Below are positions 24,658 to 32,077 of a stretch of DNA of 64,000 nucleotides, piece by piece. The position numbers and the translations under genes are program-made. The first letter of the stretch is position 1; each line of letters starts with the position of its first letter. The notes under the pieces are model-generated. The model was not told the origin of the DNA. It did not search any database and saw only the letters and a list, made by a program, of their open reading frames with translations. The DNA is from Candidatus Caenarcanales bacterium (GTDB lineage: Bacteria; Cyanobacteriota; Vampirovibrionia; 2-02-FULL-35-15): contig JAGVKQ010000005.1 in assembly GCA_020050435.1 (NCBI GenBank), forward strand, positions 124,001 through 188,000, in the 5' to 3' direction.

Positions 24658-25458
24658 TTATTTTTTCCCAACTGTGATGAATCCCTTTTCATTTCTTGTA
24701 GCATTTGGATTCCAGGGTTTAAATACTGGGGCAGATCCATTATTAGATGATGAAAGTTGTGTGTTTTGAATTGGTGCTATAGGTGTAGCTGGTATCGCGA
24801 CTGCATTACTACAGACTATATTATTTCCTGGACTACATTTGGGTAATATCAAAAATTTATAATATTCAGAAGCAGGAACCTCTTCTCCTTGTTTCCAAAA
24901 TTTCAATTCATCTGGTCTTCCTGAGTGAGTAGTTTCATCTGGTCTAGTTGTTAGTATTTGAGGAAAGTCTGTTTCTTTAGGTCTTTCTTGTTCTTCATTA
25001 TTACTATTATTTGTTACTTGAGAACTGTTATTTAAACTACAAAACCCAGAGCTAATTAAAGTCGTATTGAGTGCTAATCTGTAACTTTCAATTGGATTTG
25101 CTCCTACAATAAGTTTTTCAGGTGATACAGAGCTTGAACATAAAATCCCAACTGTCGGGAATGCATTTCTATTAGCATTAAAAAAATCAGATATTCCTAA
25201 ACCTTGAGCTAGAGCTTGTGATTTAATAAGATTCTCTTCACTACCGGGATCAAGGCTTACAAAATTTACTTTACCAACATATTCAGTTTTTAATTGTTCG
25301 ACTACGGGCTTTAGCATCTTACATGCAAAACACCATTCAGTAGAAATTTCTACAAAAACAGGTTTACCATCGCTAAAGTATTGTGCATTTGCTTTTGTGG
25401 AAAAAGTAATTGTACAAATAGCTACTAAAATAAAAATATTTAATTTTCTAAAATTCAT
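24658..25458 (-). CDS. Secreted thioredoxin-like protein (CFAC active site) with C-terminal extension
   Basis: 266 residues. Signal peptide (MNFRKLNIFILVAIC..., probable cut after ANAQ). The thioredoxin domain (about 30-145) has FVEISTEWCFACKMLKP with the CxxC pair, FVSLDPGSEENLIKSQA and the cis-Pro loop FPTVGILC. A low-complexity, Asn/Gln/Glu/Pro-rich tail of about 110 residues with two more Cys (PKCSPGNNIVCS) is absent from its neighbour. Paralogue of the gene at 24250. The pair could act in envelope protein folding or electron supply to a membrane partner; no DsbD/CcdA homologue is in view. Confidence 0.85.
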   Translation of the reverse strand: MNFRKLNIFILVAICTITFSTKANAQYFSDGKPVFVEISTEWCFACKMLKPVVEQLKTEYVGKVNFVSLDPGSEENLIKSQALAQGLGISDFFNANRNAFPTVGILCSSSVSPEKLIVGANPIESYRLALNTTLISSGFCSLNNSSQVTNNSNNEEQERPKETDFPQILTTRPDETTHSGRPDELKFWKQGEEVPASEYYKFLILPKCSPGNNIVCSNAVAIPATPIAPIQNTQLSSSNNGSAPVFKPWNPNATRNEKGFITVGKK

Positions 25459-25570
25459 GTATTTAATCTTATATGCTTAATACTATATTGTTGTTAAGTG
25501 TAGTTTAAAACTTGCAAAAAGACTGTTTTTCAATAAGAATATGATAATTATAAGGTTCTAATAAATAAAA

Positions 25571-25632
25571 AGAGAGATGGAGGCACACACCCGTGTCCCT
25601 CCCAATAAGATCTTGGCAGCTATTGTTCTCTC
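25571..25632 (-). terminator. Terminator or structured 3' end of lexA
   Basis: Seven nt after the lexA stop on the minus strand, an outer GAGAG/CTCTC pairing encloses GGAGGGACACGGGTGTGTGCCTCC, followed by ATCTCTCTTTTTATTTATT. This works as an intrinsic terminator. The outer helix is unusually wide. Confidence 0.6.
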
Positions 25633-25638
25633 AGTCTT

Positions 25639-26217
25639 TTAAAATTTCCTTATAGATCCTGTTACTACTCCAACTATTTTAAATTCATTTTCTGGGTAAA
25701 TATCTTTATAGTTAGGGTTTGCTGCTTTTAAGTAATTTGTACTCCCTTTCTTTCTTAAGTATTTTACTGTGTAGCCTCCATCGATAATGGCTACTACGAT
25801 TAATCCATGTGTAGCTGGAATCTTGGTATCTACTATTATTAAGTCTCCATCATAGATTCCAGCGTCAATCATCGAATCACCCGATACACGTAACATAAAA
25901 GATCTTTCTTCATTAGCGTGCATGTAATTCTCAAAATCAAATACTTCATAGCTATCCTCCGCAGTTGCTGGTAAGCCAGCTGGTATCCTACTATCAAAAA
26001 GTTTTAACCCAAACATCTTTTTATCTAAATATAAGAAACTGTCTATTTTTTTTACCATTCCTGAAAACATAAGTGCCTCCAAATAATTTTGTACAGAATT
26101 GTGATACTTGTACTCTAAGTCTTTTGCAATTTGCCTTATAGATGGCAAGGGACCGTCTCTGTACTGCTTTTTAAGAGTATTTAGAAAGTCTTTTTGGTTT
26201 GGAGTTAAAGCAAGCAT
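25639..26217 (-). CDS. lexA: LexA-type SOS repressor
   Basis: 192 residues. The N-terminal winged-helix domain begins LTPNQKDFLNTLKKQYRDG and carries PSIRQIAKDLEYKYHNSVQN as recognition helix region. The self-cleavage bond is Ala-Gly in SRIPAGLPA; the catalytic Ser is in RVSGDSMIDAG and the Lys in GYTVKYLRK, with GDLIIVD between. RecA-stimulated cleavage would lift repression of DNA-repair genes. It is somewhat shorter than E. coli LexA (202). A palindrome GTAC-N4-GTAC lies about 55 nt upstream, indicating autoregulation through a cyanobacterial-type box. The N-terminal domain diverges from the classical one, so a LexA-like phage-type repressor is a weaker alternative. Confidence 0.9.
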   Translation of the reverse strand: MLALTPNQKDFLNTLKKQYRDGPLPSIRQIAKDLEYKYHNSVQNYLEALMFSGMVKKIDSFLYLDKKMFGLKLFDSRIPAGLPATAEDSYEVFDFENYMHANEERSFMLRVSGDSMIDAGIYDGDLIIVDTKIPATHGLIVVAIIDGGYTVKYLRKKGSTNYLKAANPNYKDIYPENEFKIVGVVTGSIRKF

Positions 26218-26269
26218 ATTTTTATTTAGGGGTAAGGCATTTCCTTATCCCTTCATATTAACACAAGAC

Positions 26270-26285
26270 TTGTACAAATGTACAA
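26270..26285. promoter_or_regulatory. Candidate LexA operator
   Basis: TTGTACAAATGTACAA: arms TTGTAC/GTACAA with a 4-base spacer. The core GTAC-N4-GTAC matches the cyanobacterial LexA box core (RGTACNNNDGTWCB), with mismatches only at the outermost R and B. It lies 52 nt upstream of the lexA ATG in the 89-bp promoter gap. No second copy was seen in the window. Confidence 0.65.
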
Positions 26286-26306
26286 AAGTTCCAAAGTTTA
26301 TAAACA

Positions 26307-28289
26307 TTAACTTTGTGCAGCTTTAAATCTTGCAAGAATTTCAGGAGGTAAGTCATCTATTGGAATTACTTTAATTTCTGAGAAAGTTGCTGTTGAAGGT
26401 TTTTTATATATAAGAGGTTGAAAACCTTTAAATGAATGAAATTGAGCAGTTCTTTGTATTTCTATCAATTTCTTTTCTAAATCTTCTACTTCTTTTAATA
26501 TAGCCTCATCGTTAATACAAGCAGTTGGGTAAAAATCAGCTTCAGTTAATCCTTCTTGTGCTTTTTTTATTTCTCCAAATAGCTGCTTCTCTTTTTCTGT
26601 TGCCTCTGTTAATTCTTGGCAGGGATGACCATTTTTTCTTAAGCATTCTAAAATGCTATCTCTATGCTGTCTAAGTTCAGAATATTTCTCTTCATTGTAT
26701 TCAGAAATAATTATGCTGCCTTTAAATGATGAGCTATGTTCTATTGGATGTCTAAATCTTTTGTCATCTTGCTCAGCATTTTCTAATTCGTGCATAGTTG
26801 TAGATAGCGGATTAACTTCTTTTTCAATAAACAGTTCTATTTTTCTAAGCTCCTCACTATGTTCATGTCTTAGAGCTATAAGATGCATTCTATGTTTTGC
26901 TAGTTCTAAATTTTGTGGAAGGAGGCTAAGTGAACGAAGTTTTTCTACATATTCTTTCCCAGTATTAAAAAGATCGATTGTAGTGCTTAATCTCCCAATT
27001 TCTTCAGTGTTGTTATCTCCTGTAGCCAATTTACTCGCTGCTCCTGCTATATAGCTTTCAATTTCTTCATTACAAAATGCATACTGAATGTACAATACGG
27101 GACTATTTGTAATGTGAGGAATAAGGATTCCTGATTGCTGTACTTCTGAATATTTACGAGCAGAATTTTTTGCAAATTCTAAAGCAGGAGGATTTGCATA
27201 AATAGCTTTTTTCAATTCTTCTCTTTCATGACTAGGTAAACTACCTAGTAGTTCTTCTTTTAAAGTGATACTTGGTGCACCGCTAGTGATCTGACCATTT
27301 GCCATATTAAATTTAAATAAAAGATCTATAAACATTCTTGATAAGAGGCTTATTGCAGTGGTCTCATCGTTTGAACACAACTCCATGAAGGCAGGATGTC
27401 TTTTTGCTATATCAAGTACGAAAGCCTTTCCTTTATCACTTAATTTTGGAATATCTATTTTTACAGACCCATCTTTAAATTCATCAATAAACAACCTCTC
27501 ATCATCTTTGTTTTGAGCTAATTCTTCAAAAAGATTTCCTAGCTCACTTCTCATTCCTATGTCAGGAATAAAAGTGGGATAACCTCTACTGATTAGTCCT
27601 ATACCACCTAGTGAACCATTTACAATTTCATCTTTCAATCCTTCAATAACAGACTTTTCTAAATCTTTAGGAGAAAGCATACTTCTAAATAGTGAGTTTA
27701 GCCCATGATTCATTTCATGTGCGCCTAATTCAGGACCAGAGATTTCACCAGCTTGTATTATGTTCTTTTCATTAAAGCCTATTATATGAGTACTTGAATA
27801 ATATGCAGCAGCAATATGAGGATTATCAGCTGGTGAAAGTTTTATTTGTTCTATTTCACTATCAGTGAATGCCACTTTTAAAGTTTCTTCTGGTAAACAA
27901 GGTAAAAGATATTCAGGTAAGCTTTTTAATACTAGTTCCTGCTTTTCTGGCGATACTTTAACAAGATGAGTGTTTATATCATTTGCTTGTAGTCTGGTAA
28001 TTTCAGAGGAATCTACTAATTTTGGTAATAAGGGTTCTACAATGTTTATATCTAATCCTAATCTTTCGCATACAGTGCTTGCCCAAGCTTTCATGGATAT
28101 TTCCATAGCACTTATAATGACTTCTTTGTCTGCTGAACCCTTTAAACCTATTAATGCTTGTACGGCTTGTGACGCCACGGAAGTAGTATGGCTCGTACTT
28201 AGCTGTGGCGCTGGATGGCCAGAACTCTCTACTGGTTTAAACGAAGGTTTACCCAGAGGAATGGCAGGAGAATTAGGATTTACGTCCAT
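26307..28289 (-). CDS. Large hypothetical protein with HExxH metallopeptidase-like motif
   Basis: 660 residues, no signal peptide. A proline/serine-rich N-terminus (1-40) precedes helical sequence. At residues 191-195 HEMNH within ELGAHEMNHGLNSLF matches the HExxH zinc-protease motif; a downstream SELGNLFEELAQ (about 230-245) could supply the third, Glu ligand of a gluzincin. The C-terminal 250 residues are helical with coiled-coil character (about 430-620). The family is not recognised. Possible intracellular protease or secreted effector without a Sec signal; both are guesses. The start ATG at 28289 lacks a clear ribosome site. Confidence 0.75.
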   Translation of the reverse strand: MDVNPNSPAIPLGKPSFKPVESSGHPAPQLSTSHTTSVASQAVQALIGLKGSADKEVIISAMEISMKAWASTVCERLGLDINIVEPLLPKLVDSSEITRLQANDINTHLVKVSPEKQELVLKSLPEYLLPCLPEETLKVAFTDSEIEQIKLSPADNPHIAAAYYSSTHIIGFNEKNIIQAGEISGPELGAHEMNHGLNSLFRSMLSPKDLEKSVIEGLKDEIVNGSLGGIGLISRGYPTFIPDIGMRSELGNLFEELAQNKDDERLFIDEFKDGSVKIDIPKLSDKGKAFVLDIAKRHPAFMELCSNDETTAISLLSRMFIDLLFKFNMANGQITSGAPSITLKEELLGSLPSHEREELKKAIYANPPALEFAKNSARKYSEVQQSGILIPHITNSPVLYIQYAFCNEEIESYIAGAASKLATGDNNTEEIGRLSTTIDLFNTGKEYVEKLRSLSLLPQNLELAKHRMHLIALRHEHSEELRKIELFIEKEVNPLSTTMHELENAEQDDKRFRHPIEHSSSFKGSIIISEYNEEKYSELRQHRDSILECLRKNGHPCQELTEATEKEKQLFGEIKKAQEGLTEADFYPTACINDEAILKEVEDLEKKLIEIQRTAQFHSFKGFQPLIYKKPSTATFSEIKVIPIDDLPPEILARFKAAQS

Positions 28290-28347
28290 GCTTATAAAAG
28301 GGACTTTTATCCCAGGTTTTGATACTTTGATGGATTATTAAATATAT

Positions 28348-29034
28348 TTAATTAAAGACTGTAACTTTTGTAAAAACCTTTAAATTTCCATATTTTTCAT
28401 TTAAAACATAATTATCTTTTTCTATTTCTTTTCCACTAATAGTTATTGTATCTATTCCTATATTTCCAGTCCCTGAAATTAAATACATAAGCTGACCATT
28501 TCTACCTATGTCTTGCCCTGTAATTTCTATATTGTAATCATCTTTTCCTACTTTTCCTTTTGTCTTTTTTAAGTATGTAGTGTAATTTAAATCTTGATTT
28601 CCTATCTTATCTTTTATAGTTATTCTTTTTTGTATACCTACTAACTCCTGAAGAGCATTTATAGGATTCAAATCATCAAATGAAAACGAAGCTTTTTTTG
28701 ATTTTCGAGAACCATTGAAAATCCCTGTATTTATTTTTAATGGAACAATTAAATCTTTTGAAGTTAAACTTCCAGTTCCTTTGACTTTATTAGCTGAAGA
28801 ATGGATAAATATTGTTTCTTCTACATCTACCCCATCAATTTTTGCTTTTCTACTAATTTCTGCTTTTCTGTTTTTTTTAATTAAGTCACTGTGATTTAAA
28901 CATCTAAGTGTGGCTGGAGATGGGAAGTATGCGAAGATAGCTTCAGCAGGCGTATCGATTTTAAAATCCTTAGCAAAAGCAGCTCCATCTAATAGGACTA
29001 AAGTACTAAATAAAAGGAGAGCTAGCTTTTTCAT
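28348..29034 (-). CDS. Exported hypothetical protein
   Basis: 228 residues. The signal peptide MKKLALLLFSTLVLLDGAAFA is clear, with cleavage expected after AFA (residue 21). The mature part is basic and beta-rich (alternating ITIKDKIGNQDLNYTTYLKK-like strands) with one Cys, and may be a periplasmic or surface protein. No family recognised. Fifty-eight nt upstream of the HExxH protein gene on the same strand, possibly one transcript. The upstream gap of 164 bp contains a palindrome at 29110. Confidence 0.75.
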   Translation of the reverse strand: MKKLALLLFSTLVLLDGAAFAKDFKIDTPAEAIFAYFPSPATLRCLNHSDLIKKNRKAEISRKAKIDGVDVEETIFIHSSANKVKGTGSLTSKDLIVPLKINTGIFNGSRKSKKASFSFDDLNPINALQELVGIQKRITIKDKIGNQDLNYTTYLKKTKGKVGKDDYNIEITGQDIGRNGQLMYLISGTGNIGIDTITISGKEIEKDNYVLNEKYGNLKVFTKVTVFN

Positions 29035-29109
29035 GTATTTAATTTAACCAGGATTTATGCTTTTTTTTATTGCTTGGCATGTATTCTATGCTTCTTTTTC
29101 TGATAGAAA

Positions 29110-29129
29110 GCGAGGTTACGTAACCTCGC
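29110..29129. repeat. 20-bp perfect palindrome, copy 1
   Basis: GCGAGGTTAC and its exact complement. Together with TAGAAA on the left and CT on the right, 28 bases are identical to the copy at 46853-46872. It lies between divergent genes, so it is not acting as a terminator there. Confidence 0.8.
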
Positions 29130-29198
29130 CTTCAGGGGTGTATGGAGTCTCAATGGGTAATACTAAATCTTTTTTCATTTAATTCTTGACTTCTGTAC

Positions 29199-29600
29199 GT
29201 GTTTAATGCACAATATGTACCTATGTCAGGAAGTTTAGCAATAAGTAAAATTATTCCAGGTTTGTCACAAGCACAAACTGCTTTGCAATTACTTAGAGAA
29301 GAAAGAACTAGAGCAAGAGTTCAACCAGTTAGAGCAGTTCAAAGTCCAGCTCATAAAACACCTGTAGCATTAGAAAATGCTGTACTGGCGCAATCAGCAG
29401 AAGAGTTTGCTCATGCTCAATATTCGTTATCAGCTTCAAGATTTTATGCAACACAAGCTCAAAACCAACAAGTTATTATGCCAGCACGAGCAGACATTGC
29501 TGCACGAAGAATACAATCAAATCCTAATTTTGTAGCTCAAGTTGCTTCAGCAGCATCATCAAGAGTACTTGATGGAAATCCTTTTAGAGTATTAGCATAG
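29199..29600 (+). CDS. Ala/Gln-rich hypothetical protein
   Basis: 133 residues counted from a GTG at 29199; an ATG at 29223 (giving MSGSLAIS) is the alternative. A -35-like TTGACT at 29186 lies so close that the message could be nearly leaderless. The product is helical, basic in the first third (LLREERTRARVQPVRAVQ) and rich in Ala, Gln and Ser afterwards. No signal peptide, no recognised family. It is followed by a strong terminator, which supports it being a separate small gene. Confidence 0.6.
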   Translation: MFNAQYVPMSGSLAISKIIPGLSQAQTALQLLREERTRARVQPVRAVQSPAHKTPVALENAVLAQSAEEFAHAQYSLSASRFYATQAQNQQVIMPARADIAARRIQSNPNFVAQVASAASSRVLDGNPFRVLA

Positions 29601-29622
29601 TAGCTAGTTTATAGATTTATAG

Positions 29623-29651
29623 AGACGCCTATTTAGGCGTCTTTTTTTTTT
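29623..29651 (+). terminator. Rho-independent terminator built from an AGACG palindrome
   Basis: AGACGCCTA-TT-TAGGCGTCT (29623-29642) followed by nine further T. The stem has the AGAGACG...CGTCT form of the window's dispersed palindromes, here in a convincing terminator setting. Confidence 0.85.
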
Positions 29652-29656
29652 GCATG

Positions 29657-29757
29657 GACTTATGCATAAAGCGAACCATATGCCTGTAGCGGACGTGTGC
29701 CTTTAGGCGGGAAAGGGAGCGAAAGGCATATGGTGAGCAATAAAAAATGCATAAGTC
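29657..29757. repeat. 101-bp imperfect inverted repeat upstream of xth
   Basis: GACTTATGCAT (29657-29667) pairs perfectly with 29747-29757, and ACCATATGCCT (29675-29685) with AGGCATATGGT (29724-29734). GCGA and GAGC lie beside the inner arms, and the centre is GC-rich. It ends 24 nt before the xth ATG. A similarly built inverted repeat is at 62805-62894. Confidence 0.7.
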
Positions 29758-29781
29758 ATAATTTCTTTGTAAAATAAAACT

Positions 29782-30555
29782 ATGAAAAAATATAGACTTC
29801 TATCCTGGAATGTAAATGGCATTAGAGCACAGGAAAAAAAAGGGTTTCTAGAGTGGCTAGATAAAGAAAGCCCAGACATTTTATGTGTTCAGGAAACTAA
29901 AGCTCATATAGAACAATTAAGCGATAATCTTATAAATCCCAAAGGCTATAAAACATACTGGTGTAGTGGAGAAAAAAAAGGTTATAGTGGAGTTGCTACC
30001 TTTTCTAAGATAGACCCTAAAAAAACTGAAACTGTTTTTTGTTCAGACAAATATCATAATGAAGGAAGAATTCTTATTCATCACTTTGATGATTTTGTAC
30101 TTTTTAATATTTATTTTCCAAATGGGCAAAGAGATAATGAAAGATTGAAATACAAACTTGGTTTTTATGATGAGTTTTTAGATTTTGTAGATAAGTTAAA
30201 AGACAAAGGAAAAAAGATTATTATCTGTGGAGACGTAAATACTGCTCACAAAGAAATTGATCTGGCTCGTCCTAAAGAAAATGTAAACAGCAGTGGTTTC
30301 TTGCCCATTGAAAGAGAGTGGATGGATAAGTTAGTAGAACATGGCTATGTAGATACTTTCCGTGAGTTTACTAAAGAGAATGGACACTATACGTATTGGG
30401 ATACGATAACCCGTGCTCGTGAAAGAAATGTGGGTTGGAGAATAGATTACTTTTTTATTTCACCTAATCTTTTAAAGGGATTAAAAAAAGCATTTACCAT
30501 GCCAGACGTTATGGGTTCTGATCACTGCCCCATAGGAATTGAGATAGAGGTTTAG
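29782..30555 (+). CDS. xth: Exodeoxyribonuclease III / AP endonuclease
   Basis: Cuts DNA at abasic sites and degrades 3' ends in base-excision repair. 257 residues of the ExoIII/EEP family. SWNVNGIRA at the N-terminus, the metal ligand Glu in CVQETKA (about residue 38), GDVNTAH (catalytic Asp and Asn), YTYWD, GWRIDYFFIS and the terminal GSDHCPI with the catalytic His are all present. Length normal. No ribosome site is visible close to the ATG, which follows a long inverted repeat. A single gene with no SOS-type box upstream. Confidence 0.96.
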   Translation: MKKYRLLSWNVNGIRAQEKKGFLEWLDKESPDILCVQETKAHIEQLSDNLINPKGYKTYWCSGEKKGYSGVATFSKIDPKKTETVFCSDKYHNEGRILIHHFDDFVLFNIYFPNGQRDNERLKYKLGFYDEFLDFVDKLKDKGKKIIICGDVNTAHKEIDLARPKENVNSSGFLPIEREWMDKLVEHGYVDTFREFTKENGHYTYWDTITRARERNVGWRIDYFFISPNLLKGLKKAFTMPDVMGSDHCPIGIEIEV

Positions 30556-30678
30556 ATATACATTAAATAAAATTAATCCATCAAACATTAATTAAGCATT
30601 AATTCCCTTGAGAAAATCAAAAATTTCATTTAAGCTAGAAATGTAAGAAAATTATAATTAAAGAAAAGGTTTAAAACT

Positions 30679-31371
30679 ATGACAGTAATTGATTCAGGAG
30701 TAGGTGGTTTAAGTCCTTCTGGAAAGGTCCCAAGCTCACAACCTGTTCCAGATAGAGATCGCTTAGTAGAATTATTAAATACTAAAGGTGATGGCTCAAG
30801 AGTTCTTATACAGACTCTAACGGCTATTCGTAATGGGCATTATCCTAAAGCAGCTCATACACCAGAAGTAGCTGTAGCAATACAAAGTCATGCTAGGCAT
30901 GATAACAGCACTGTTCGTGCATTGGTTGTAGAAGCAAGAAAAAGAATTATATTAAATGGACCTCCTGGTGCAAATCTTTGGTTTAGTGATAGTGCAGTAG
31001 TTAGAGAGATGGCTAGTGCAGAATGGGGAGCTGATACAGTGGTAAGTCGCCCTAACCCTACTCTCCTAACAGTACCAAGAGTATTTTCTTTAAATCTAGC
31101 TGAAGGACCTCTGTTAGAAAGATTAAGGCTTGATAGACCTGATGCAATAACCCATGTTAGTGATATTTTAAGAGAAATAGCTCGTGATGGTTTACATACA
31201 AGAGGAGCTCATACTATACCTGGAGTTAGAAGACTTGCTGAGCTTGCAACTGATCACACTCATGCTACAGGCTTTAGTGTACTTGCTAAAAGGGCTCTTG
31301 TCAGAATTGATAGGGAAGGTCCTCCTAATTTACTTCGCAGAGCGGGTTTAGGCTTGATTGATCTTAGATAG
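30679..31371 (+). CDS. Hypothetical protein with internal helical duplication
   Basis: 230 residues, basic, Arg/His-rich, no signal peptide. Two segments resemble each other: about 57-100 and about 172-215, sharing the pattern A-H-T, a Pro, Val, a run of small hydrophobic residues, LV--A--RI, then GPP--L. This suggests a HEAT-like or other two-helix repeat. AAAGG (ribosome site) lies 10 nt before the ATG. No family recognised. It sits with the next gene in a small plus-strand group of unrecognised genes. Confidence 0.65.
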   Translation: MTVIDSGVGGLSPSGKVPSSQPVPDRDRLVELLNTKGDGSRVLIQTLTAIRNGHYPKAAHTPEVAVAIQSHARHDNSTVRALVVEARKRIILNGPPGANLWFSDSAVVREMASAEWGADTVVSRPNPTLLTVPRVFSLNLAEGPLLERLRLDRPDAITHVSDILREIARDGLHTRGAHTIPGVRRLAELATDHTHATGFSVLAKRALVRIDREGPPNLLRRAGLGLIDLR

Positions 31372-31395
31372 ATTATTAAATAAATTTTATCTAGG

Positions 31396-31416
31396 TTAAG
31401 AGTTTTTCACTCTTAA
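31396..31416. other. Small perfect inverted repeat between two hypothetical genes
   Basis: TTAAGAGT-ttttc-ACTCTTAA followed by AAAAAG, and flanked by CTAG on both sides. It lacks a T-run after the stem on the plus strand, so it is not a standard terminator for the gene before it; it could be an operator or leader hairpin for the gene at 31449. Confidence 0.35.
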
Positions 31417-31448
31417 AAAAGCTAGTATGGAATTAGGAGATTGGTTTT

Positions 31449-32069
31449 ATGGGAGATGTGAGAATAGGAAGTGGAGGCTCATCATTCCCTTCATTTAAAT
31501 CTACCTCAACAGTAGTTCCTAGTCCTGTGCAATCAACAGGTGCTCCAATTCCACCACCGACTCCACCGGAAAAAGTGGGACCCCTAGTTAATATTATTCC
31601 TGGAAAAACATTAGAATATGAGCTACCTCATATCCTCCACTCTGGAGATGAGTGGAATGTTAATTTAGTAGAAGGACAAGCTACTTTAGCAAGTGTACTT
31701 TTAAGAGTAAAAAATGTTACTGATCAAGGTTCAGAATTAGAATTAAGTGTAACTAGAACAAATGGATATGATACTCCTATTAGTTGTAGGCAAGATGCTT
31801 TTGATTCTATGAAAGCTCAAGATGCTGGAGCTGGAATAGATTGCCCAAAGCCTAATGTCCATCCTTTAAGAGAAATTACTTCTGATCCAATTACTTTTAA
31901 TATGAGTAGGAAGTGGGACATAGTGATTTTTGAAGGAAGTGTACCTAATTTTTGTTTTAGAGGACAAAATGAAAGTCAAACAGTAAACAGTATTCCTGAT
32001 GATCCTAACTCAAAATTAGTGAGTAAAAATGTAGTAAGTGTTAGTACAAGGTCTTTTATTGGGGGCTAA
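31449..32069 (+). CDS. Hypothetical protein with proline-rich N-terminus
   Basis: 206 residues. The first 45 are Gly/Ser then Pro-rich (GAPIPPPTPPEK), the rest is a beta-rich domain with two Cys (ISCRQ and IDCPKP, about 30 residues apart) and a third near the end (NFCFRG). No signal peptide. A ribosome site TTAGGAGA precedes the ATG by 9 nt. The layout, flexible proline linker then compact domain, recalls adaptor or structural proteins, but no family is recognised. Confidence 0.65.
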   Translation: MGDVRIGSGGSSFPSFKSTSTVVPSPVQSTGAPIPPPTPPEKVGPLVNIIPGKTLEYELPHILHSGDEWNVNLVEGQATLASVLLRVKNVTDQGSELELSVTRTNGYDTPISCRQDAFDSMKAQDAGAGIDCPKPNVHPLREITSDPITFNMSRKWDIVIFEGSVPNFCFRGQNESQTVNSIPDDPNSKLVSKNVVSVSTRSFIGG

Positions 32070-32077
32070 AATCCGAT

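Noticed and set aside
29199-29223. Second LexA box at TGTACGTG...TATGTAC near 29194-29219
   Set aside because: The two GTAC halves are too far apart to match GTAC-N4-GTAC.
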